A stretch of DNA of 55,890 bases from Clostridiaceae bacterium (GTDB lineage: Bacteria > Bacillota > Clostridia > DSM-8532). This document shows, piece by piece, positions 44,801-52,245 of this stretch. A program made the position numbers and the translations under genes. The notes below the pieces were generated by a model, which was given only the letters and a program-made list of their open reading frames with translations, made no database searches and was not told where the DNA came from. Numbering within the stretch: the first letter of the stretch is position 1; the number at the start of each line of letters is the position of its first letter. Location of the stretch: positions 1-55,890 of the forward strand of contig DUNT01000048.1 of NCBI GenBank assembly GCA_012839205.1. Direction: 5' to 3'.

Positions 44801-45397
44801 GCAATAGAAGATTACTCAAAAACAAAAGAGCGCTATAGTTTTATGAAGAATCAGCATGATGACTTAATCAAGTCGGAAGAAAAACTGAGACGGGTTATTA
44901 AGGAAATAACTCAGGTAATGAAAAAGCAATTTGTGGAGCAATTTGAGATAATAAACAAGAATTTCAGTACTGTATTCAAAGAGCTTTTTGACGGCGGCTT
45001 TGCAGAAGTCCGGCTTGCCGATGAAGAAAATGTTCTGGAAAGCGGAATTGATATAATAGTACAGCCTCCGGGCAAGAAACTCCAGAACATGATGCTGCTT
45101 TCGGGCGGGGAAAAAGCGTTAGTGGCGATAGCTCTTATATTTGCTATATTAAAAATGAGGCCAGCTCCTTTTTACATACTGGATGAAATCGAATCCTCGC
45201 TGGACGACGCAAATGTTTATAAATTTGCTGAATATCTAAAGCGGTATACCGATGAACTACAGTTTATAGTCATCACTCACAGGAAAGGTACAATGGAAGC
45301 TGCCGATATCCTGTATGGTGTTACAATGGAAGAACACGGAATATCCAAGGTAGTGTCATTACGAATGGATGAAGATATAAAACAATATGCCGGGTAG
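41813..45397 (+). CDS. smc: Chromosome segregation protein SMC
   Basis: A 1,194-residue SMC ATPase of the bacterial condensin, which organises and segregates the chromosome with ScpA and ScpB. The N-terminal Walker A is GPNGSGKSNIADAVRWVLG near residues 32-50. Two coiled coils (about 170-500 and 670-1,020) flank a hinge domain (about 520-650, with GPVARLITVEERYETAIEVSLG and AGGSMTGGS). The C-terminal head has the signature LLSGGEKALVAIALIFAILK and Walker B PFYILDEIESSLDDANV; the usual DEID reads DEIE here. The start is TTG at 41813, after a GAGGTG ribosome site; the sequence MYLKSLEIQGFKSFADK is the standard SMC N-terminus. It lies directly before ftsY. Confidence 0.97.
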   Translation: MYLKSLEIQGFKSFADKIVLHFNKGQTSVVGPNGSGKSNIADAVRWVLGEQSAKTLRGSKMEDVIFAGTQYRKPVGFAAVTITLDNSDKALPVDFTEVTVSRRVYRSGESEYYLNKTQCRLKDIQELFMNTGVGREGYSIIGQGRIDEILSSKSEERRLVFEEAAGITKYKARKKESERKLETTRQNLVRINDILIELESQLEPLAQQAETARRYIDLSNELKGIEVSLFLDTIDKLKIKLNEVENQTREIREQVDEENRRIENIKNKNRSKNERLELLKTQIDELRNLQHSIDSELEKNEGHIRICEEKINNLTANNENFGNDIDSIKERVSAIESEIEKKRYRFQQMLRDEERFSELLAEAEEIMRGIIARLDEGERLVEEAKQAIMDKQDTLSDSKIRLNNLKNDIENFKQLKSRLAEDMRQSTLEIDRESMKKEDLDTSLRKTREEINSSKNRLNELELKKVEIQKELNEKKAKQESIDRSYSALESRNRVLIDMEESMEGYSRSVKAIQTACQENKAFGQGIHGPVARLITVEERYETAIEVSLGASLQNIVTDDEFAAKRAIEYLKKNNLGRATFLPKSAIKPRTLDENLLAKIQEMPGFEGIASDKVKCSKQFSGIILNLLGRTVIVDNMDSGIRMARQFGFMFRIVTLEGELINAGGSMTGGSTGSKASSIIGRNRVIRENEAELKNISAKLKKIDDEIKVIETELNNISIAYEQEQKVLSELELVRLRDENHVASILDNVKKIAARMNLLKQQEEEVEEQIKEVMTESDKESVKAKAIEDEIQLLKDKVQAGQLKNKDEQQKRDELHTDISDYRVSVNSIRESKQSVLEQIEMLNQEKSSNTMNIAKREEEKKRNLERIEELKAEIQGVLKKNISLKEEKTGCELKLEGLAEERRVLEEELSGMLDRVTEHNSTIITLQEAQGRIEARKAKMESELEIFQNRLWDEYGLTYGGALEIRQEITNVRATQSRINEIKAEIRELGPVNVAAIEDYSKTKERYSFMKNQHDDLIKSEEKLRRVIKEITQVMKKQFVEQFEIINKNFSTVFKELFDGGFAEVRLADEENVLESGIDIIVQPPGKKLQNMMLLSGGEKALVAIALIFAILKMRPAPFYILDEIESSLDDANVYKFAEYLKRYTDELQFIVITHRKGTMEAADILYGVTMEEHGISKVVSLRMDEDIKQYAG

Positions 45398-45438
45398 CAG
45401 ATGTAAGTACACATAATCAGGAATGAAAGGAAAATAGT

Positions 45439-46494
45439 ATGGCTAAGGATAGATGGTTTGGTTGGGGAAAAAAGAAGAATCAAGAAAAGCAGGATGATAC
45501 ACTGGTTCAACCCATCGAAGAAAATATAACAGTTGAAGAAGATGCTGACGCAGAGCAGATAACACCGGAAAATACCAAGGTGGGTTTTTTCGGAAGACTT
45601 AAGGATGGGCTAAAAAAAACCAGAGACTCAATAACACATAGAATCGACGAAGTACTTGTATCCTTCGGGAAAATTGATGAGGAACTTTTTGAGGAGTTGG
45701 AAGAGATATTAATAACATCCGATATGGGGATGAACACTTCACTGAAGATAATAGACGAACTCAGAGAAAAGGTTAAAGCTGAGAAAATAACCGATACAAA
45801 AGGTGTTCGTACAGCCATAAAGGAGATAATAGCATCTAAGCTGGCCGATGAGAACACCCAGTTAAAACTTGATACAAAGCCATCGGTTATAGTAGTTATC
45901 GGAGTAAACGGTGTTGGTAAAACAACCTCCATAGGCAAACTGGCGCATCACTTAAAAAACCAGGGTAAAAAAATTACCGTTGCTGCTGCTGATACCTTCA
46001 GAGCAGCAGCCATAGACCAGCTGGAAATTTGGACAAACAAAGCCGGTGTTGACCTGATAAAGCATTCTGAGGGCTCAGATCCTTCAGCTGTAATTTTTGA
46101 TGCCATCCAACACTGCAAATCCAAGAATACCGATGTATTGATATGCGATACAGCAGGAAGACTCCATACCAAAAAAAATCTTATGGACGAATTAAAAAAG
46201 ATTTTCAGGATTATCAGGCGGGAATTGCCCGATTCCGATATTGAGACCCTTCTGGTTTTGGATGCTACAACAGGCCAGAATGCAGTTTCGCAGGCTAAAA
46301 CATTTTCAGAGGTTTCTGAACTTTCAGGACTTATCCTCACCAAGTTGGACGGAACAGCAAAAGGTGGAATTATCGTATCCATAAAGTCCGAATTAAATAT
46401 ACCAGTAAAATTTATTGGTGTCGGCGAGCAAATGAATGATCTTCAACCTTTTAATCCTTCGGAATTTGTTGAGGCTCTTTTTGGCACCCAATAA
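45439..46494 (+). CDS. ftsY: Signal recognition particle receptor FtsY
   Basis: A 351-residue SRP receptor GTPase that docks ribosome-SRP complexes at the membrane. An acidic N-terminal stretch (about 1-50) is followed by the helical N domain and the GTPase domain. Motifs are GVNGVGKTTSIGKLAHHL (G1, near residue 158), DTFRAAAIDQLEIW (insertion box), DTAGRLHTKKNLMDEL (G3), LTKLDGTAKGG (G4) and FIGVGEQMNDLQPF (G5). It starts 41 bases after smc with a GAAAGGAAAATAG ribosome site, the usual smc-ftsY order of Firmicutes. Confidence 0.96.
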   Translation: MAKDRWFGWGKKKNQEKQDDTLVQPIEENITVEEDADAEQITPENTKVGFFGRLKDGLKKTRDSITHRIDEVLVSFGKIDEELFEELEEILITSDMGMNTSLKIIDELREKVKAEKITDTKGVRTAIKEIIASKLADENTQLKLDTKPSVIVVIGVNGVGKTTSIGKLAHHLKNQGKKITVAAADTFRAAAIDQLEIWTNKAGVDLIKHSEGSDPSAVIFDAIQHCKSKNTDVLICDTAGRLHTKKNLMDELKKIFRIIRRELPDSDIETLLVLDATTGQNAVSQAKTFSEVSELSGLILTKLDGTAKGGIIVSIKSELNIPVKFIGVGEQMNDLQPFNPSEFVEALFGTQ

Positions 46495-46600
46495 GCCGTA
46501 TGAAAAATAATATTTGATGTGTTGATTGTGACCTGATTATCAAGAAAACAACGGATGAAAAAATATTGTTAAAAAAATATCAAAATATGCGTTAAATATC

Positions 46601-46629
46601 TTGACTTTTAATATACCGAAGAGTATCAT
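46601..46629 (+). promoter_or_regulatory. Promoter of the serA transcript
   Basis: TTGACT at 46601-46606, a 17-base spacer, then TATCAT at 46624-46629. Transcription would begin just upstream of the first glycine aptamer. Confidence 0.7.
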
Positions 46630-46651
46630 GATTTTATCGGTTTAATATATA

Positions 46652-46815
46652 ACGGATGAAGGCTTAGGGAGAGTGGCTGCTAAAGCACACCGAAGGAGTA
46701 AATCTCTCAGGTAAAAAGACCTAAGTCGGACGGATCTCTGGAGAGACCTTTTTGAAAGGCGCCGAAGGGGCAAATCCAATTTTGGATGACTCTCTCAGGC
46801 AAAAGGACAGAGGGT
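46652..46815 (+). ncRNA. Tandem glycine riboswitch (two aptamers)
   Basis: Two glycine aptamers in a row. The first (about 46652-46735) shows GGGAGAGTGGCTGC, then CACCGAAGGAGTAAATCTC and CAGGTAAAAAGACC. The second (about 46736-46815) shows GGAGAGACC, CGCCGAAGGGGCAAATCC and CTCTCAGGCAAAAGGACAGAG. These are the conserved glycine riboswitch blocks, with the CCGAAGG core and the final CAGGCAAAAGGAC present in each (the first with small changes). A terminator hairpin lies about 130 bases further and serA after that. Glycine riboswitches usually control glycine cleavage genes; here the next gene makes serine, the glycine precursor. Confidence 0.93.
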
Positions 46816-46829
46816 AAAACAAGCATAGC

Positions 46830-46893
46830 GTCATTCTGAATGAGTCGAATGAAGAGTCTTATAGATAGATTCTTAATATTTGATCGGGATGAC
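46830..46893. repeat. Decayed palindromic repeat inside the serA leader, copy 3
   Basis: GTCATTCTGAATGAGTCGAA, then GAAGAGTCTT, AGATTCTTA and GATCGGGATGAC follow the order of the other copies, but the unit is shorter (64 bp) and has several substitutions. It lies between the glycine aptamers and the terminator of the same leader. With the riboswitch and terminator it accounts for the gap 46495-47015. Confidence 0.7.
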
Positions 46894-46943
46894 TAAAGTC
46901 AGCTATTGTTTTTTCTTATCGCAAAAAGGGTGCTTGATCAGAG

Positions 46944-46970
46944 GTCAAACAATTTTAGTTTGGCTTTTTT
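46944..46970 (+). terminator. Leader terminator between the glycine riboswitch and serA
   Basis: GTCAAAC and GTTTGGC form a 7-bp stem (one G-U pair) with a 7-base loop, followed by TTTTTT. It ends 46 bases before the serA start, where an attenuator would be expected. A competing hairpin using TTGA (46934) and TCAA (46945) is possible. Confidence 0.75.
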
Positions 46971-47015
46971 CATTGTAGAAGCTGATCTATAGTTAATATT
47001 TCAGGAGGTAGAACT

Positions 47016-48623
47016 ATGGCAAAAATAATTGTAACAGACAAAATGGCAGCAAATGGAATTGAGTACCTTAAAAGTAAGGGGCATCAAGTAGATACACCAT
47101 TTGGAATCTCACCAGATGAACTTGAGAAAACTATTGACCAATACGATGCAATAATAGTAAGAAGTGCTACAAAGGTAAAAGGCACCATTCTGGATAAAGC
47201 TGTGAATCTTAAGGTTGCCGGCCGTGCAGGTACTGGTGTAGACAATATTGATGTAGAAGAATGTACAAGAAGAGGTATCACAGTAGTTAATACTCCCGAT
47301 GGAAATACTATGGCAGCGGCTGAAATGAGTGTAGCGTTGATTTATGCCTGCTTCAGAAATATACCGCAAGCATATCATGCTGGAAAAAACAAGGATTTTC
47401 GCAGAAACAAATTTGTTGGTGAAGAATTGGATGGCAAGACTGCCGGTATCATAGGCCTTGGCAAAATTGGTTCGGTTGTGGCTAAGAAACTTCTAGGTGC
47501 AGGAATGAATGTTGTCGGATATGACCCTTATATTTCCGATGAACGTGTTGCCAGGCTTGGTATTACTCGTGCAGAAAATCTTGATGACCTTTTAAAGGCT
47601 GCAGATTTAATTACCATACACATACCCAAAACTCCTGAAAGTAAAAATCTCATAGGAGAAAGAGAACTTGCTCTTTGTAAAAAAGGAGTTCGTATTGTCA
47701 ATGTTGCAAGAGGTGGCATGATCGATGAAAAAGCCCTTTACGATGCCATTGTATCCGGCCATGTTGCAGGTGCGGCTCTCGACGTTCTGGAAGCAGAACC
47801 TAATTTCAATAAAGCTCCTGAGGAACAGGATTACTGGAATCCGCTTCTGGACCTGGATCAGGTTATATATACTCCTCATCTTGGGGCATCCACAAAAGAG
47901 GCCAGCCTCAACTGTTCATTAGGGGTAGCTAAAAATGTTGAAGCAGTATTGAACGGGGAATTAGTGGCAGCGGTAAACATGCCTCATATTTCAGGTGATG
48001 TTGAAGAACTTAAGCCTTATATAAGCATAGGAGAAAAGCTGGGGGCAATTTATTATCAGGCCGAGCAGGAAAGAGTTGAGAAAATTGAAATAGTTTATAG
48101 CGGGGATCTGGTTGATAAGCCTACTAAGCCCATTACGCTGGCAATTATTAAAGGCTTTTTATCTGTTGTAAGCGAGTCAGAAGTTAATTATGTCAATGCC
48201 CAGCTTAAACTTAAAGAAATGGGTGTGGAGCTCATTGAAAGTAAATCCAGTAATCTTGAGAAGTATACCAATCTGATTACTGTTAAATTCTACAGGAGAA
48301 GCAATGCAATTTCTGTGGCAGGTACGGTATTTGCCAAGGATTCTATCCGCATAGTTGACTTCTTTGGATATACATTGGACTTTGAGCCTACAAAATATGT
48401 CCTGGCATTGCAAAATACAGACGTTCCAGGCATCATCGGCAAGGTGGGAACCCTTTTAGGCCAGAATAACGTCAATATTGCGGCAATGCAATGGAGCCGC
48501 CGTGACATCAGTTCAAACAAAGCTGTATCCTTTGTAAGCGTTGATGAAGAGGTATCAGATGATATACTTGAAAAGCTGCGCAATACTGATGGGATATTAA
48601 AGGTTTCCAAACTATACTTTTAA
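47016..48623 (+). CDS. serA: D-3-phosphoglycerate dehydrogenase
   Basis: A 535-residue enzyme catalysing the first step of serine synthesis, from 3-phosphoglycerate to 3-phosphohydroxypyruvate. The NAD site is GKTAGIIGLGKIGSVVAKKLLGAGMNVVGYDPY near residue 140, followed by NVARGGMIDEKALYDAI with the catalytic Arg, ALDVLEAEP with the Glu and TPHLGASTKEAS with the His. After about 320 an allosteric substrate-binding (ASB) domain follows and then an ACT domain (YVLALQNTDVPGIIGKVGTLL), which usually gives serine feedback inhibition. Full type-1 length. The ribosome site is AGGAGGTAGAACT. Read through the glycine riboswitch. Confidence 0.96.
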   Translation: MAKIIVTDKMAANGIEYLKSKGHQVDTPFGISPDELEKTIDQYDAIIVRSATKVKGTILDKAVNLKVAGRAGTGVDNIDVEECTRRGITVVNTPDGNTMAAAEMSVALIYACFRNIPQAYHAGKNKDFRRNKFVGEELDGKTAGIIGLGKIGSVVAKKLLGAGMNVVGYDPYISDERVARLGITRAENLDDLLKAADLITIHIPKTPESKNLIGERELALCKKGVRIVNVARGGMIDEKALYDAIVSGHVAGAALDVLEAEPNFNKAPEEQDYWNPLLDLDQVIYTPHLGASTKEASLNCSLGVAKNVEAVLNGELVAAVNMPHISGDVEELKPYISIGEKLGAIYYQAEQERVEKIEIVYSGDLVDKPTKPITLAIIKGFLSVVSESEVNYVNAQLKLKEMGVELIESKSSNLEKYTNLITVKFYRRSNAISVAGTVFAKDSIRIVDFFGYTLDFEPTKYVLALQNTDVPGIIGKVGTLLGQNNVNIAAMQWSRRDISSNKAVSFVSVDEEVSDDILEKLRNTDGILKVSKLYF

Positions 48624-48658
48624 GACTTTGCAGTACAATAATGATTGGGGTGAATGCC

Positions 48659-49300
48659 GTGGATAATAATCTAAAATCTGTTATAAACAAACAAGTTGAA
48701 AGGACCATGAATAACCTTGTAAAAAATAATATGATGGCTATTTATGTGGAGAATAGGGATCAGGTTGTTGACAAGGTTGCTGAACTAATCAAAGAAGGCG
48801 AGCTGGTTGCAGCCGGCGGATCAATGACTTTGGCTGAAACCGGGGTACTGGAACATTTAAAAGCAGGACACTATAACTTTTTAGACAGACATGCCAAAGG
48901 GTTGACAAGAGAACAGATAGAAGAGATATACAGAAAATCTTTTTTTGCCGATACTTATTTGACGAGTACCAATGCCATCACCGAGGATGGAGAGCTCTAT
49001 AATGTGGATGGTAACGGAAATCGGGTAGCTGCAATGATATATGGGCCTAAAAGTGTTATTGTGGTAGCTGGGATAAACAAGATTGTCAGGAATGAAGATG
49101 AAGCCGTTGAAAGAGTCAGGCGGATTGCAGCTCCGGCCAATGCTGTCAGACTTAATAAAGACACACCTTGTACAAAAACAGGATATTGTGTGGACTGCAG
49201 GGTGGATGACCGTATCTGTTCTTCATATACAGTCTTCAGACAACAGAAGTATAAGGATCGTATTAAGGTTATTTTGGTGGGGGAAAGCCTTGGGTATTGA
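48659..49300 (+). CDS. LUD-domain (DUF162/LutC-like) protein
   Basis: A 213-residue protein of the LUD superfamily, which includes LutB and LutC of lactate utilisation. The N-terminal helix has NNLVKNNMMAIYVENRDQVVDKV; the sugar- or nucleotide-like loop GGSMTLAETGVLEHL and ADTYLTSTNAITEDGELYNVDGNGNRVAAMIYGP are the family hallmarks. Four Cys at the C-terminus (CTKTGYCVDCRVDDRIC) could bind iron-sulfur or zinc. Clostridial members stand alone without LutA or LutB, and their role is unknown. I prefer the GTG start at 48659, six bases after GGGGTG, over ATG at 48641. It lies 35 bases after serA and ends with the terminator at 49331, so it is likely in the glycine-controlled transcript. Confidence 0.88.
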   Translation: MDNNLKSVINKQVERTMNNLVKNNMMAIYVENRDQVVDKVAELIKEGELVAAGGSMTLAETGVLEHLKAGHYNFLDRHAKGLTREQIEEIYRKSFFADTYLTSTNAITEDGELYNVDGNGNRVAAMIYGPKSVIVVAGINKIVRNEDEAVERVRRIAAPANAVRLNKDTPCTKTGYCVDCRVDDRICSSYTVFRQQKYKDRIKVILVGESLGY

Positions 49301-49330
49301 TTAAGAAATTAAAATGATATATTAATAAGA

Positions 49331-49356
49331 GCGGGGATAGAATTCCCCGCTTTTTT
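49331..49356 (+). terminator. Terminator of the serA-LUD transcript
   Basis: GCGGGGA and TCCCCGC form a 7-bp stem with a 6-base loop, followed by TTTTTT. Confidence 0.9.
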
Positions 49357-49418
49357 GTAATGATTTGTTGTGTTATATTATTCATAAATCAGTCAGACCC
49401 AAAAGGAGGGGCAAATTT

Positions 49419-50762
49419 TTGAAAAAAAAGGTAGGACTTGTATCCCTAGGCTGCCCAAAAAATCTTGTGGACAGTGAAATTATGCTGGGAACCTTAAAGG
49501 ATGCAGGCTATGAGCTTACACCAAAGCACGAATCTGCAGATGTAATTATCATTAACACTTGTGCTTTTATTGGAGATGCCAAGGAAGAAGCAATAATTAG
49601 TATTCTGGAAGCTGCCCGGTACAAAATTGAAGGGAATCTGAAACTTTTAGTGGTAACAGGCTGCCTGGCAGAACGATATAAAACCGATATATATAAAGAA
49701 ATACCAGAGGTTGATGTGGTTGTTGGAACCGGTAGTATAGACGAAATACCGGAAATTATCGGGAAACGGCTGGCCGAAGAATCAGAAGAAAAAAAAGTAT
49801 ACGCAAATCCTCCGGATACTGTTGATTATTTGGAACTTACCCGGCTTGTGACCGATGAAAAACCTTATGGTTATCTGAAAATTGCCGAGGGCTGCTCCAA
49901 TAGGTGTACTTACTGTATAATCCCCAGTCTGAGGGGAGATTTCAGGAGCCGGACAATAGAGAATATTCTTAAAGAAGCAAAGCTCTTAGCCCTAAAAGGT
50001 AAAAAGGAGATTATTCTGATAGCCCAGGATGTTACACGCTATGGGACAGATATTTATAAAGAAAAGAAACTAACAGAACTGGTACGAAGGATTAGCGAGA
50101 TCAAAGAGGTTGCGCGTATAAGGCTGTTGTACTGTTATCCGGAGTTAATAGATGATGACCTGATAACTGAAATGAAGAATAATCCGAAACTATGCAAATA
50201 TCTGGACATTCCAATTCAGCATATTTCAGATAATATGCTTAAAGCTATGGGAAGGCGGGGGAGTAAATCAGATATTTACAACCTGCTGGAAAAGATAAAA
50301 ACCGAGATTCCCGATGTTGTATTAAGAACATCTCTTATAACCGGATTCCCAGGTGAGACAAAGCGGGATTTTGCTGAACTGTATGAGTTTGTAGAAGTTG
50401 GTTATTTCCAGCATCTTGGTGTGTTTGCATACTCAAAGGAGGAAGGAACACCTGCTTATAAAATGAAAGGACATTTGCCGGAAAAACTAAAAATTCAACG
50501 GCGGGACATGCTCATGGCACTTCAGATGGAAAACGTTGAAAAATATAATGGTTCACGATTGGGACAAACATATGATACAATGGTCGATGGGGTGGCTGAG
50601 GATGGTATTTTTTATATGGGACGTACCTATGCCGAAGCTCCCGACATAGATTCGGTCATTTATTTTACCTCTGGGGAGCCATTGGAAAATGGAACGATAG
50701 TGCCTGTAAAAATTCTTTGCATGGACGGCTATGACTTGGTTGGTGAAGCACAGTTATTGTAG
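49419..50762 (+). CDS. rimO: Ribosomal protein S12 methylthiotransferase RimO
   Basis: A 447-residue radical SAM enzyme that adds a methylthio group to an Asp of ribosomal protein S12. The N-terminal UPF0004 domain carries SLGCPKNLVDSEIMLG and the cluster Cys residues (C in NTCAFIGDAKEEA and TGCLAERY). The radical SAM motif is AEGCSNRCTYCIIPSLRGDFRSR near residue 150. A C-terminal TRAM domain follows from about 375. The TTG start at 49419 lies 9 bases after AAAAGGAGGGG; longer in-frame starts overlap the terminator region. It is followed after 15 bases by pgsA. Confidence 0.95.
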   Translation: MKKKVGLVSLGCPKNLVDSEIMLGTLKDAGYELTPKHESADVIIINTCAFIGDAKEEAIISILEAARYKIEGNLKLLVVTGCLAERYKTDIYKEIPEVDVVVGTGSIDEIPEIIGKRLAEESEEKKVYANPPDTVDYLELTRLVTDEKPYGYLKIAEGCSNRCTYCIIPSLRGDFRSRTIENILKEAKLLALKGKKEIILIAQDVTRYGTDIYKEKKLTELVRRISEIKEVARIRLLYCYPELIDDDLITEMKNNPKLCKYLDIPIQHISDNMLKAMGRRGSKSDIYNLLEKIKTEIPDVVLRTSLITGFPGETKRDFAELYEFVEVGYFQHLGVFAYSKEEGTPAYKMKGHLPEKLKIQRRDMLMALQMENVEKYNGSRLGQTYDTMVDGVAEDGIFYMGRTYAEAPDIDSVIYFTSGEPLENGTIVPVKILCMDGYDLVGEAQLL

Positions 50763-50777
50763 GAATGGTGAATAAAG

Positions 50778-51344
50778 ATGAACCTTGCGAATAAAATTAC
50801 AATTTCAAGAATTCTGGCAACTCCTTTTTTCTTATTCTTTTTAGTACCGGGATGGTTCGGGCAGTTTTTATGGCTTAACCAATGGGGAAGATACGCAGCA
50901 GCTGTTATATTTATACTTGCGTCTGTTACAGATATGGTTGATGGAAATATTGCAAGGAAGCAGAATATGGTAACAGAACTGGGAAAGTTTCTGGATCCGG
51001 TTGCCGATAAATTGCTGGTAACATCAGCTCTGATAGCATTTATAAAGACAGATAACCTGTCTGTTTGGGCAGTTTTCATAATTATAGCCAGAGAATTTAT
51101 TGTAACAGGCTTTCGAATAATTGCGGCTGGCCGCGGTGTTATCATAGCTGCTGATAAATGGGGAAAAACTAAGACTGTCGTTCAGATTATCGCGATTGTG
51201 GCTATTCTGGTCAGAGATTTTCCAATATCACTTATTACAGATTTCCCTGTGGGAATGACATTAATGTACATTGCTGTTATCTTAACCATAATTTCAGGAG
51301 TAAACTATATAGCAAAAAACGTTAAAGTACTTAGCGATAAATAA
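50778..51344 (+). CDS. pgsA: CDP-diacylglycerol-glycerol-3-phosphate 3-phosphatidyltransferase
   Basis: A 188-residue membrane enzyme that makes phosphatidylglycerol phosphate, the precursor of phosphatidylglycerol and, through cardiolipin synthase (encoded at 9769-11304), of cardiolipin. The CDP-alcohol phosphotransferase motif is complete: DMVDGNIARKQNMVTELGKFLDPVADKLL, with its four Asp residues. About four to five membrane helices are present. It begins with LANKITISRILATPFFLFF. The start lies 15 bases after rimO with an AGGAATGGTGAATAAAG site, a weak ribosome site; the order rimO-pgsA is common in Firmicutes. Confidence 0.95.
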   Translation: MNLANKITISRILATPFFLFFLVPGWFGQFLWLNQWGRYAAAVIFILASVTDMVDGNIARKQNMVTELGKFLDPVADKLLVTSALIAFIKTDNLSVWAVFIIIAREFIVTGFRIIAAGRGVIIAADKWGKTKTVVQIIAIVAILVRDFPISLITDFPVGMTLMYIAVILTIISGVNYIAKNVKVLSDK

Positions 51345-51363
51345 AATTATGCGTAACAAAGAT

Positions 51364-51442
51364 GTCATTCTGAATGGAGCGAAGCGTAATGAAGAATCTT
51401 ATGCGTTGACGTTTAAGATCCTTCGCTTACGCTCAGGATGAC
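51364..51442. repeat. Palindromic intergenic repeat, copy 4
   Basis: A 79-bp unit from GTCATTCTGAATGGAGCG to GCTCAGGATGAC. It is the reverse complement of copy 2 (33675-33753) with few differences. It lies in the gap 51345-51646 before the promoter of rpsO. Confidence 0.85.
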
Positions 51443-51529
51443 AGTTAGGGTAATGTGCGACCTTCAAAATGACATTGTAGTTCACATAATTCTATATATG
51501 AGCCTGAGAAGTTAAAAAACCGAATTTCC

Positions 51530-51646
51530 TTTACAACCCGTGGATTCTATGCTAAAATATCTAAGTCTATCGAACCGAATGCGCGGTTAATGGAACTCCG
51601 ACCATTTACTGGGCATACGGCAATTTTTAAGAGAGGAGAATTTTTT
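51530..51646 (+). promoter_or_regulatory. rpsO promoter and leader
   Basis: TTTACA at 51530-51535, a 17-base spacer and TAAAAT at 51553-51558, with an extended -10 TG (TGCTAAAAT). The leader of about 80 bases contains GAACCG with CGGTT and CCG with CGG pairings, as would fit S15 autoregulation; this last point is inferred. Confidence 0.65.
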
Positions 51647-51910
51647 ATGACAAGAATGACTAAACAAGAAATTATAGCTAAATATGCGCTGCATGAGGGT
51701 GATACAGGATCTCCCGAAGTACAGATTGCGCTTTTGACAGACAGAATCAATCATTTAACCGAGCATTTAAAGATCCACAAAAAGGATCACCATTCCCGTC
51801 GTGGACTTTTAAAAATGGTTGGTGCAAGAAGAGGTCTGTTGAACTATCTTATTAAAAAGGATATAAACAGATACCGTGAAATTATTGCAAAGCTGGAAAT
51901 CAGAAAATAA
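51647..51910 (+). CDS. rpsO: 30S ribosomal protein S15
   Basis: An 87-residue primary 16S rRNA-binding protein of the small subunit. It has the standard S15 pattern: [63 protein letters not shown], followed by [13 protein letters not shown]; the rRNA-contacting [15 protein letters not shown] is fully conserved. I chose the ATG at 51647, seven bases after GAGAGGAG. A longer in-frame start includes leader sequence and is unlikely. It is followed by its own terminator and then by pnp, the usual order. Confidence 0.97.
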   Translation: MTRMTKQEIIAKYALHEGDTGSPEVQIALLTDRINHLTEHLKIHKKDHHSRRGLLKMVGARRGLLNYLIKKDINRYREIIAKLEIRK

Positions 51911-51944
51911 TTATCTGGTATACCCGGCAAAACAAAATAAATGT

Positions 51945-51968
51945 AGGGCGGGTTTCCGCCCTTTTTTA
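51945..51968 (+). terminator. Terminator of rpsO
   Basis: AGGGCGG and CCGCCCT form a 7-bp stem with a 4-base loop, followed by TTTTT. Confidence 0.9.
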
Positions 51969-52094
51969 TCAATAATATGCCTTTCTAAAAATTTCCTGTA
52001 AATATAAGGATGAGTAAGGTAGTTTAATTAATATTAAAACCAACTATTTTTGAGGGAATAACCTCAGAATATAGTGGAAATATAATAATTGAAT

Positions 52095-52245
52095 AACGAT
52101 TCCGATAGCCAAGGGCAACAGAAGTTCAGAGAAGAGGTTACAAGGTTCTTGGAGCCTGTTCCCTGACCTTTTGTCCCTGACTATAGTCCTTTTCGGTTGT
52201 TAAGACCGAAAAAGGTGCATGGAATCGGAGAAAAGGAGAAGATTT
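52095..52245 (+). promoter_or_regulatory. Structured leader of pnp
   Basis: Two hairpins can be drawn: GGTTC-TTG-GAGCC at about 52144-52156, inside a weaker outer AGGT/ACCT pairing, and CCTTTTCGGT with ACCGAAAAAGG at 52188-52215. The second is 30 bases before the start and has one bulge. PNPase genes are often autoregulated by hairpins in the leader, so a similar role is inferred. The gap 51911-52245 otherwise holds the rpsO terminator. Confidence 0.5.
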
